From contig NC_079886.1 in NCBI RefSeq assembly GCF_029227915.1, positions 14,608,501-14,672,500 of the forward strand: 64,000 nucleotides of DNA, in the 5' to 3' direction. The notes under the pieces are model-generated. The model saw only the letters and a list, made by a program, of their open reading frames with translations, was not told where the DNA came from and made no database searches. The position numbers were made by a program, and so were the translations under genes. This DNA is from Hydractinia symbiolongicarpus. Lineage: Eukaryota > Cnidaria > Hydrozoa > Anthoathecata > Hydractiniidae. Positions within the stretch are counted from its first letter, which is position 1; every line of letters begins with the position of its first letter. This document shows positions 56,326 through 64,000 of the stretch, piece after piece.

Positions 56326-56628
56326 TTATGTATACTTCCACCGCCATTGAACCGCACCTTCTGCCATGAAAAAGTCCTTAAAATTTTCTTTTGTTGTTTT
56401 GGCCGAAACTGTAGAATTGTGACCAGTTTTAGGAACTTGCAAAGGATGAAAGTGTTCCAAATCATTTTCTTCTCGCCATTCTCCTTCTATTAAATTTCCC
56501 TCCTCGTCAAATGAATCCACTAAGACGTTCAGGCGATAGGTATTCTGCGATGTTTGGCTCTTACATAGCATATTGTGAAGGGCTAGCGTTGTCAGAATGA
56601 TATTTTCGACTCGTTTTGGAGAAAGCAT
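56326..56628 (-). pseudogene. Harbinger transposase, C-terminal fragment (DDE_Tnp_4 / HARBI1-like)
   Basis: About 100 residues. VENIILTTLALHNMLCKSQ matches the ALHN segment near the C-terminus of Harbinger transposases, followed by an acidic linker and an FKDFFMAEGAVQW ending characteristic of the family. The catalytic DDE core is absent: 56,630-56,784 is already subterminal DNA with GTTGGAT repeats, so an internal deletion removed it. Confidence 0.75.
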
Positions 56629-56787
56629 GCATGTGCTAATGAATGAATGAACGACATTGTTGGATAAAGTTAATGTTGGATGTTACGGTTAAACGCTTTT
56701 AAGGGCATCCAACAATCATTCAACATTTGTCCAACAATTCATTTTTGATGTTGGATTAAATGTTGGAATTGTTTGCCCCGGCCTTTA

Positions 56788-57783
56788 GAAAAGGATAAAA
56801 TTCTCATTTTAGCACCAACCGGTGTTGCTGCCATTAATATAGAGGGAAATACAATACAATCAGCCTTAGGTATACCAGCGGATAGAAGTTTCACTAAAAA
56901 CATTTCTAAGTTAAGTGATAAAAAGAAATGTATGCTGCGAAACAAGCTTTCAGAACTAAGCGTTATTGTAATAGATGAAATCTCAATGGTTTCAAACAAG
57001 CTACTTTTACATATTTATCAACGCGACATTCAGAAACGCGACACGAAGATTTACTAAAATCTAAATTTATTTCACCAAATGACCCACATTACCCCAAAAA
57101 TGCAATTCATATATTTGCTGAAAATCAACCCGCCTCTGAGCATAACAAAAAAAAATGCTTAATAGCATAACATCGGACGAAATAAATATCGAAGCTATTG
57201 ACTTGAAATTCCAGATAATATACCCGTGCAATTAGTCCAAAAACTTTATTCTCGCACTAAAATGGAAACAGGTGGACTTCTGTTAAAACTTCATGCAAAA
57301 GTCATGTTGACGTGAAATATTGATGTATCTGATAAACTAATTAACGGACAGATAGGTACTGTTCATCGGTTGAAAACCGATAGCTCAGGAAATGTAACAA
57401 GGATATATTTGAAAATGGAAGACATATATACTGGACTTAAAGCTATGAGAACAGATCCATATGCTATTCAAGAAAATGCTGTTTCAATTAATAGAGTACA
57501 GAAAGAAATCACATTTAACAAACATAATCCATCTTCACCTACTATGAAAGGGCTGCAATTCCCACTAATGCTGTCATGGGCCTGAACTGTTCACAAGGTT
57601 CAAGGAAAAACGTTTGATAAAATTGTTGTCTGTTTTGATTTATTAAAACAACGAGCCTTTCACTCAGGACAAATCTATGTTGCATTAAGTCGAGTCACAA
57701 GATTAGACGGTTTATACCTAACGGGTACATTTGCTAAGTCAACCATTAAGTCAGGCACACGAGCAACAGAGCAATACAATTAC
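56788..57783 (+). pseudogene. Helentron Pif1-type helicase, C-terminal part, broken
   Basis: Continues the helicase interrupted at 51,126. Motif Ia LAPTGVAAINIEGNTIQSAL (56,808-56,868), Walker B SVIVIDEISMVSN (near 56,960), a FISPNDPHYPKNAIHIFAEN segment (57,070-57,125), DKLINGQIGTVHRL (57,335-57,375), and motif VI with VHKVQGKTFDKIVV and QIYVALSRVTRLDGLYLTG (57,590-57,725). At least three stops or frameshifts. Family and motif order are clear. Confidence 0.85.
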
Positions 57784-58452
57784 ATGCGAGAACATTCAAA
57801 ATTGACACAAAAAGAAACTGGTGTAATTAGCGAAAATTCTATTATGGTCACTTTGCTTAATAGAAGATCCTACAACAAGCATAAAAACGATATTAAATCT
57901 GACCGCGTTTTAATGGAAAGTGATTTATTATGCCTAACCGAAACTCAGATACAATGGAACTCACATTGTGACTCAAAACTAGATTACTTTACTTTTCAAA
58001 CAACAATGTGGACAATTGTTCTACTCTATTAGTTATAATACTCATGATGAAACTATAGAATTGTTTGATATTGTAAAAATTCCTGGTGAAATATTTTTTA
58101 GAATGACAAGAAAAACGTTTCACGAAAACGCTATTAATGTTTTGCTTCTATATCGTAAAAATTCCCTCAATAGAGATGAGTCATTATACCTTATTCAACA
58201 TTTTTTGGGAAATGAAACTGTTGATATTATACTCGGAGATTTATTGTGAATGCATTTAGCGATGAAAACCATTTCCTTGATTTTCTTACTGGATATAAAC
58301 AAGTCGTAACCTCGCCAACTCATATATCAGGTTCACGTATGGACCATGTCTATATCCGTGAGAATGTTTTAAATATTTTTAATGTCGAGAACTTCGTTAA
58401 AACTGTCTATTTCAGTGATCACGATGCAATCAGGCTTAAACTCTCTCTCTGA
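57784..58452 (+). pseudogene. Helentron C-terminal endonuclease (EEP/AP-endonuclease-like), broken
   Basis: Continues the helicase frame, then shifts. DLLCLTETQIQ (near 57,930) matches the catalytic Glu motif of EEP nucleases, DIILGD with a decayed following residue matches the GD(F)N motif (58,222-58,240), and GSRMDHVYIR with FSDHDAIRL (58,330-58,440) matches the C-terminal catalytic SDH motif. A Rep-helicase followed by an EEP nuclease is the architecture that defines Helentrons. Confidence 0.75.
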
Positions 58453-58567
58453 TTTGAAAAAAAACAACCTATGGAACATCAAATCTTTACAGACGACTTC
58501 AAACAACTTTTTTCTTCGTGTTTTTAACCTACTTTCCTTTTTTTGGCATTATAAACTTTTAAATTAA

Positions 58568-58950
58568 TACTGTCCTGCAACGCATATAATTGCTTTCCAA
58601 CATGTTTGCTTAAGGTGGAAATCTTCAAGCCGCAGGGCTTTTTGTTTTTTTTAAAAAAAACACGGTAAAATATAAAACTTTAAGACTTTGGAGCTCCAAT
58701 GGATTTTTTTTGAGAATACGATTCTCCTTGACAAATTTAAGAGTCCTGGCTACATATAAAAACGGAACGCCTAAAAATATCAAAGTTCTTACTCTTTCTC
58801 AATTCCAATTCACTTGAAACTCTAGCGTGCATTAGCTAGTATAGGAGGTCCTTATGTACAGGATTTTCCAAAAATCACGGTCAAACTCTCATAATAAATA
58901 TTATACAGAATTTCACTTGTGACGTCACAACTTTTCGTCACGCTCCATTA
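58568..58950. other. Spacer between the Helentron and the second Polinton-like element
   Basis: No gene recognised. It contains short stretches resembling dispersed repeats (a GCAGGGCTTTTTG segment, a GTGACGTCAC palindrome at about 58,919). Confidence 0.4.
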
Positions 58951-58957
58951 CACAAAA

Positions 58958-58999
58958 ATACGTTGATCATCAGCAAAAATCCACTGATCATCAACGTAT
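58958..58999. repeat. Hairpin with 16-bp arms upstream of the second element's first gene
   Basis: ATACGTTGATCATCAG (58958-58973) and CTGATCATCAACGTAT (58984-58999) pair with one mismatch around a 10-base loop. It may lie near the element's left end or in the promoter of the gene at 59,058. Confidence 0.6.
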
Positions 59000-59057
59000 G
59001 CGCTGTAACATCTCGGCAGCCTTACAATACTTGTTGTAAAATGATACTATAATAAAG

Positions 59058-59345
59058 ATGAGTTTTAAGACACAAGACATATGTAATAAGGCTGTTGAAA
59101 AGGAGCCATGGCTGCTGAGGTATGTACCGGACCGACTCAAGACGCGAGACATGTGTAACAAAATTGTTGAAAAAGATCACTGGCAAATCATACATGTCCC
59201 CGACCGGTTCAAGACGCAGGAAATGTGTAATGGGGCCGGTGAAAAGAATCCACGCATGCTCCAATATATATCGGATCGCTTCAAAACGCAGGACATGTGC
59301 AACAAGGCCGTTGAAAAGGATCCTGAGGTACTCAAATATGTGTAA
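59058..59345 (+). CDS. Short repeat protein, four units of about 24 residues (DUF4116-like)
   Basis: ATG at 59058, TAA at 59343-59345, 95 residues. Four tandem units each read (R/S)FKTQ(D/E)MCN(K)AVEKDP-x-hydrophobic-LxYVPD with conserved Met-Cys-Asn and Glu-Lys. The pattern resembles DUF4116-type repeats, familiar from giant viruses and from cnidarian mobile elements (from memory). Related full-length proteins have more units and a C-terminal extension, so this may be truncated; short frames with similar composition continue to 59,500. Function unknown. Confidence 0.5.
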   Translation: MSFKTQDICNKAVEKEPWLLRYVPDRLKTRDMCNKIVEKDHWQIIHVPDRFKTQEMCNGAGEKNPRMLQYISDRFKTQDMCNKAVEKDPEVLKYV

Positions 59346-59501
59346 CCTATAATAAAATGTGTATCAATTGTCAATATAGCTTGAAAAGTATGTTATTCAT
59401 GACCCTGGCTTGTGTACAGGATGAGGAGAGGAAGAAGTATAATAAGCAGGGGATTTAGGACATATGGGAACGTCTTGATGATCTGGAGGATCGTCTAATA
59501 A

Positions 59502-59699
59502 ATGAATGAACAATGTAATGACTGTGAGCGTATATTGGATGCGTATGATAGATGCACCTGTGGTCGGAGGTTCCTGGTAAAGGGTAAAATGTTGTGCTGG
59601 TACTGCTATAATGAGCATATCACGTACAATGGGAGTGGTTGCGTATTTACGATGACATGTAATTCTCTGAAGTCATTCGAAATAAAAAGGGGATGCTGA
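59502..59699 (+). pseudogene. Cys-rich small protein, probably the N-terminal part of the next gene
   Basis: 65 codons from ATG at 59502 with CNDC, CTC and CWYC pairs suggesting a zinc ribbon. The frame meets the following gene at a G4 run (59689-59692), where a one-base change would join it to the ATG at 59693. It is probably one gene with an indel. Confidence 0.4.
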
Positions 59700-60235
59700 A
59701 ATTTGAAAATCAGCTTATTAGCACCAAATTATTCTACAACTTTGCGTCTACGTTTAAATACATCGACGATATCAACGTGGAATACTTAACGGTATCGGAT
59801 GCCATTCCTGCCAATGGAGGTAAGGATCAAAGGTATATTAGAGGGTAACATACGCAGGACCTTGTGGTAGCCCTTAGGGTAAAAACGCCTAAAATCTGGT
59901 CCCCGAATGGGGTGACTAAATATAATGCTAATGCATCACCGGCAATGAGCCTGGATTTTGAGGAGTATCCGGATTGGGTTGCTAAATATCGTCAAATATG
60001 GTCAAAGGTCGAAGAGTTGATATCCGAGCAATTGACGACCGAGCCTGTAAAAAAGGACCGTTATGTGAATGCTAAGCTCCAATATTACAAGGACACAATT
60101 ACCACCAAGCTCCATGGTATGCCGGTACCCTATGATGAACCCTGCCAAACCAGCGCTATTCTAGCTATTTCATCGGTGTTTGTACAAGGCAAAAACCACT
60201 ACCCGCAGGTACATATAACAGAATGTCGATACTAG
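59693..60235 (+). pseudogene. Second-element plus-strand gene of unknown function, one in-frame stop
   Basis: From ATG 59693 the frame runs through NFASTFKYIDDINVEYLTVSD, meets TAA at 59846-59848, then continues through LRVKTPKIW, a YPDWVAKYRQIW segment and KNHYPQVHITECRY to the stop at 60233-60235. I recall similar proteins next to capsid/integrase clusters in cnidarian genomes but know no function. It is convergent with the next gene across a strong hairpin. Confidence 0.45.
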
Positions 60236-60281
60236 GACTTTAAAAAGGAATCGTTGCTAAGCGAGGACTAGAAAACCATAC

Positions 60282-60310
60282 ATTTTATAGACTCAAAAGG
60301 TCTATAAAAT
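60282..60310. terminator. Hairpin between convergent genes in the second element (11-bp arms)
   Basis: ATTTTATAGAC (60282-60292) and GTCTATAAAAT (60300-60310) are perfectly complementary around a 7-base loop. It lies 46 bases after one stop and 36 bases before the convergent stop, the same layout as the hairpin at 1553-1577. Confidence 0.6.
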
Positions 60311-60346
60311 ATAATACAAATTAAGTCCTATATTCAGGTGGGGACT

Positions 60347-61000
60347 CTAAGTACCGCTTACATAATTTACAGGTCGAACGTTTTTTAAAATCTCATCCTG
60401 CATCTCTTTTCTCCCTTCATCCCTGCCCCTGGCAACCAGTTGGGCACGCTCTTGCTCGTTGATGCTGTTCACGACACGGTTAAACCGCTGCCGCATTTGT
60501 TCTTTTAGTAGCATATACCTCTCCTTTTCAGGCTGTACTTGTAGTCACTATCACACCGTTCTCCAAAGCTTTTACAATAAGATCGATAATAGAGTTTAAT
60601 TTAGCTTCCGCAAGCAGCCTTATGCTTTCATGCTTCTTACTCTTAACCCCGAGTCTTTTTAAGGCATTTCTAAGGCCTGCCTGGCCTATCCCGGCCGCAA
60701 TAGTGACCCCCCCCCCATGGCAATAGCCAAGAGAACCCCCAGGCCCAAGGCTATAGCCCCGATACCAAGTCCAGACGTAATAACACTCACGCCAAGCAAG
60801 CCATGGTAACAGAATCGTACCCACGTCCCATGCATTTTAAATTTCTTTGCAAGCTTTTCCCGCTCCTTTATTTCATTTCGCAGGTATTTTTCAATATCAT
60901 CGATTTTTTTGAGCCTGTAGACTTGGCTCTCCTCCTGCATATCAGAGCCTTGTGCGGATGCACTCAGTAAGCTCGGATAGAGTTTACTTATATCAGTCAT
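60347..61000 (-). pseudogene. Second-element copy of gene A: charged helix plus Gly/Ala-rich hydrophobic region, frameshifted
   Basis: ATG at 60998-61000. The N-terminal frame breaks at a C10 run (about 60707-60716). The next frame continues the hydrophobic Gly/Ala segment and an amphipathic region (KHESIRLLAEAKLNSIIDLI). A third frame appears to carry the tail down to 60,347-60,349. The start matches the partial gene at 1-208. The Gly-rich hydrophobic region suggests a membrane-active protein; function unknown. Confidence 0.5.
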
Positions 61001-61694
61001 TTATTCTATGAGAATGCACATTGTGATGTCAAAAAACGTGACGTTCTTCTCATGATGATGGACGTCCGTTAGCATAAACTTAAGACGGTCGGTGGACCCC
61101 TTCAGTGGAAGGTATACAGGACTTTCAAAGGTCCAGGTTAACATATCTCCCAGGCATTCAATTCTTTGGTGGGAAGCAAGGCCAGAACCTTCGATTTTTT
61201 GCCATCAAGCAGACAGTCGTCTTCATCCAATTGAGGACAAAGAAGATATATGTATCAGTTCTATATATGGCATCATAGTTATCCTTCGTGTAATACTTTT
61301 TTGCGGGGTCATAGGATAGTCCCAAAAGCTCTTGCAATTGCCTACCGATCACCACCGTATACCCATCACCAACCCTGAGTCTACAGTAGGCATTTTTCAA
61401 AACAAACAGGTTTACCTTACCCTCTGCCCGGCTGTTGACAATAGCTGCGATATCCTCGATTTTGTAAAGACCATTCATAATCTCAATGCGAGTCACTCTT
61501 TGGTCAGGCCGTACTTCCCTGATCGTAATGTCATTGTCACTGCATAAGTTCAGCCATCCAGGCCTGATACTGATGGATTTCAGGGCTATACGTGTGTCCT
61601 GCCCCAGGTAGTCTTCGAATATGGTAGGTTTATCGATGTCTGTAATATCCAGCTGTTTCATATCCCTTTCTTCTAAGAAGAAAAGGATGAACAT
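61001..61694 (-). pseudogene. Second-element virion-type protein, possible minor capsid, frameshifted
   Basis: Probable start at 61659-61661 (an upstream in-frame ATG at 61694 adds 11 hydrophobic residues). A beta-rich N-terminal part with ITIREVRPDQRVTRIEI and VVIGRQLQELLGL is followed, after frame changes around 61,160-61,200, by an ending with KNVTFFDITMCILIE. The layout resembles a jelly-roll minor capsid or penton-type protein and may correspond to 5,494-6,051, but sequence similarity is weak. It abuts gene A's copy. Confidence 0.4.
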
Positions 61695-61706
61695 ATGCTA
61701 ATACAA

Positions 61707-62030
61707 TCACTCGGCAAAGTATAAAAGTAACAGGGGTGAATGGCCCTTTTGTGTTACAAATTTGGAGGCATCATAATACCTCGCATTAGGCTGTAGCCCC
61801 AATTTTTCCGTAAGACGATCGTAAAGGCCATCGATCTTTGATTTTAGTAACTTTTGCCTCTGCCCCGAAAGATCCCCATGCTGTTGTTCCGTTGAAGGCC
61901 CCGACGTTCCAGGGAGTTTTGGAGTTCCGGGGAGTTTTGATGTAGTATCATCTGGCTTATCCAGATGGCCTCCATCCTCCTCCTCATCATCAATATCAAT
62001 GTCAGGTACAAATACTGGATTGGTTGGCAT
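61707..62030 (-). pseudogene. Second-element copy of gene B, N-terminal part only
   Basis: ATG at 62028-62030, 107 codons. An acidic Asp/Glu run, a Pro/Gly-rich linker with duplicated KLPGT, then KIDGLYDRLTEKLG, matching MVDVLYDRLSEGS in the left element. The coiled coil and membrane tail are absent, so it is truncated or has lost its downstream frame. Confidence 0.5.
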
Positions 62031-62147
62031 TCTTTTATTTAAGGATTTCCCTATATAATAAATGTGAGTGCATTTGGAACGACGCTAGACCCCAATGCAG
62101 AGATGAAGCAACTCTTTGGTATAAAGGGTCAAAAACAAAGGGTTTAG

Positions 62148-63336
62148 ATAAGTCACATATCTTCAACCATCAACCAGAACGAGGACCTGCATGTGGATAT
62201 GCCTAATATGTCCGGAAATGATGTCATCTTTCCGGGGTCCTTCAAACTCTTATTTGATCTGACGCTGACGGGGACCAATACAAAGCGTACCATTGTCAGT
62301 AATATTGGTAAAAGCCTGGTATGAGACCTACGTATCACTTTGAACGGCAACGACATAGAGAACATATCTGATTACAATATCCTAGCCCTATATAGGGACT
62401 TGTGGCTGCCAAAATTTGATAGGGACAACAACCTTGTTTTAGAGGGCATCAATCCCAACGACGGAACCATCAAGGGCCTGCAGGTTAGTGTCAGTGACCA
62501 CGTCGGGACAGATGAGGAGAAGGCAATCGTGGCGCCATATGGTAACACTTTCTGCATACCACTAGGCAAGATGTTTGAACTGACGAGGGACCTACCCTTT
62601 TATGCAGCGGGCCTGTACGACAGGATACAATTTGTAATACATTTTGCGGGGCATGCTGACTTCATCAAGGATGGAGGTACGGGGTCTGGTGCAGCGGCGA
62701 AAGCAGCCGATACCGCGTACAGGATCACCAACATTAGGCCAGAATTTGACAAGCTAAGTGACGAAGGTCTCGCGAGCGCCATGATGTCAAGGTATGCAAA
62801 ATTGGCTTTGCCATACGAAAGGATACTCGTAGCAAGGTTATCACCATGAAAAAGGCCGACACAAGTTATAATCTCCAAATTGACACCCCTCAAAATCGTT
62901 TAAGGGTGTCTTGCTACTCTTCATAGATCCCGGAAAACTGAAGGCTTACGCCGGCGTTAACGAGGTCTTCTATAACCCTAAGATTGAAAAGGTTAGCGTC
63001 ACTGTCGAGGGAGAGCCCAACGAATTGTACTCTCATGCGATGCTTCCCAAGGATCATTTGGAACAGATCGTCAACCTCCTTGGTAGCCATGACAGCAATG
63101 TCACCATTGGCCAATTCTTGATCAAAAAGAAGTACGCTCTGTTCGTTGATTTTCGGGCGTCTCCCGATCATACCCTACATGGTAGTGGAAGGCCTCTACA
63201 ACGTCTAAGTGATGGGATTGCCCTACACATCACCAAAAAAGCAGACGGAACCGGAGATTTCATGGATTACATCTACCTCTTACAGGATGCGCAGCTGAAT
63301 ACACTGGACGGTAGGTTTCATTCTGTGGAGTACTGA
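62148..63336 (+). pseudogene. Second-element copy of the putative major capsid protein, broken
   Basis: Homologous along its length to 4,095-5,414. Landmarks in order: TIVSNIGKSLV, an in-frame TGA (62322-62324), ALYRDLWLPKF, FYAAGLYDRIQ, a frame break between about 62,845 and 62,910, FYNPKIEKVSVTVEGEPNEL, LHGSGRP and DAQLN just before the stop. No ATG is visible before the stop at 62145-62147. It is divergent from the copy of gene B, whereas in the left element the two are far apart. At least one stop and one frameshift show it is not functional as written. Confidence 0.7.
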
Positions 63337-63349
63337 GAAATAAAGAGAC

Positions 63350-63738
63350 ATGGCGACAATAGATGTGATCATGGCTGCGGCGGCCATAAACGCCCTAGCA
63401 TTCAGCGAACGAACTTTCTATTTTCAAAGCTATCGGGAAACGGTGAGGCTGAACGTAAATGGCACGACGAAACTGTTGAAAAGCTCAATACAGCCCAGGC
63501 CCAATGGATCAGGGATAGACAGAAAATATTAGACTGGTTTGCGAAGGAAAGAGGGAGGCAAATAAAGGCGGCCAAAAGCCTAAAAGAATTGGAAGACGAT
63601 ATGTATCGGTATTATATTGCCTTGGAGAAGGAGGCACCGCACTTTTATGTACCCTCGAAGCAGCAACAAGACGGTGAGTTAACGTTAGTTGTTGGCTCCT
63701 TATCCCTGCTAGGCTTTGTAGCCTACAAATACTTATAG
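63350..63738 (+). pseudogene. Second-element copy of gene C, frameshifted
   Basis: ATG at 63350, 13 bases after the capsid copy. An Ala-rich start with INALAF, then a frame change around 63,440-63,470 into a Gln/Lys-rich helix, a YVPSK motif and a hydrophobic tail ending at TAG 63736-63738. It matches 1,601-2,027 motif by motif. Confidence 0.55.
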
Positions 63739-63764
63739 GAACGTTTTTGACATATATAAAAAAC

Positions 63765-64000
63765 ATGTCAAAAGCATCACACGTTGTTACCGAAGAAGAG
63801 GCGGAAATGCTGAGCAATATCTACTATACTCCGGAACATCTGTGGGTCGAACGGAAAGCCGTTAGATTACTTACGAAGGAGAGTGGCATCCCCAAAAAGC
63901 TAGTAATACATTGGCTTAGTAGGCAACTCCTGTGGTTGAGACACATAAGGGGCCCAGAACATATAGACTACCCCCATTTTACCATTACGAGGCCCAACGA
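63765..64000 (+). CDS. Probable Polinton-type integrase, N-terminal part (runs off the right edge)
   Basis: ATG at 63765 opens 78 codons without a stop. The translation has EEEAEMLSNIYYTPEHLWVE, a KAVRLLTKESGIPKKLVIHW segment and WLSRQLLWLRH, then DYPHFTITRPNE at the edge. From memory, this N-terminal domain precedes the retroviral-type (rve, DDE) integrase core in Polinton/Maverick elements of cnidarians; the core itself would lie beyond the window. It would cut and join the element's ends to host DNA. The frame is clean, unlike its neighbours. Confidence 0.6.
   Translation, partial: MSKASHVVTEEEAEMLSNIYYTPEHLWVERKAVRLLTKESGIPKKLVIHWLSRQLLWLRHIRGPEHIDYPHFTITRPN

Larger units (their letters stand above)
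51127..56784. mobile_element. PIF/Harbinger element inserted in the Helentron helicase (5,658 bp)
   Basis: Terminal repeats AGGCCGGGGCAAACAATTC(A/C)AACATT at both ends (inverted), flanked by the target duplication TTA at 51124-51126 and 56785-56787, the TWA target of this superfamily. Taking one TTA as the original site, the helicase frame reads straight through (Gly-Asn-Leu-Glu-Lys-Asp), an independent check on the borders. It carries a MADF/Myb-like accessory gene and only the C-terminal end of the transposase, so it is not autonomous. About 3 kb in its left half is a separate insert (OTU/2A/Helitron N-terminal ORF). Confidence 0.85.

Overview
The window is eukaryotic nuclear DNA from an animal, most probably a cnidarian. 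The support is an AT-rich sequence with long introns (GT/AG splice sites), one complete metazoan host gene in 14 exons, and dense mobile DNA of kinds I associate with cnidarian genomes: Polinton-like elements with a long N-terminal extension on the DNA polymerase, Helentron-type Helitrons, Harbinger elements and MITEs. I cannot name the species from the sequence.

Layout. (1) 1-7,455: most of a Polinton/Maverick-like viral element running off the left edge. It holds an A32/FtsK-like packaging ATPase, a likely major capsid protein, a likely minor capsid or penton-type protein, and several small membrane proteins; its right edge carries an inverted repeat and then a very G-rich tract. (2) 9,431-41,144: the host gene NOG1/GTPBP4 (nucleolar GTPase of 60S ribosome biogenesis), plus strand, 14 exons, 641 predicted residues. 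Its introns hold a decayed Polinton-type DNA polymerase B on the minus strand (10,144-13,782), TTAA-flanked elements, a nested MITE pair with an internal minisatellite, and dispersed repeats. (3) 41.2-49.4 kb: no convincing gene; a small MITE, a 130-bp satellite, a degenerate ~185-bp satellite, a 16-copy hairpin array with paired changes in its arms, and an ~86-bp satellite. (4) 49.4-58.5 kb: a decayed Helentron (Helitron-like Rep region, Pif1 helicase, EEP endonuclease) split by a Harbinger-type element with a TTA target duplication. Inside that Harbinger lies a second Helentron-type fragment encoding a 2A-like peptide, an OTU protease, eight near-identical 41-residue repeats and the N-terminal Helitron region. 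(5) 58.9-64.0 kb: a second, more decayed Polinton-like element. It shares at least four genes with the first, in different order and orientation, and ends at the window edge in what looks like its integrase.

How it fits together. The two terminal elements and the intronic polymerase remnant are three separate traces of one broad type of integrated virus-like element (capsid, ATPase, polymerase and integrase modules) around a single housekeeping gene. Palindromic hairpins recur just past gene ends in both elements, which suggests a shared 3'-end signal. Many of the apparent frameshifts sit at homopolymer runs, so some could be sequence errors and not decay.
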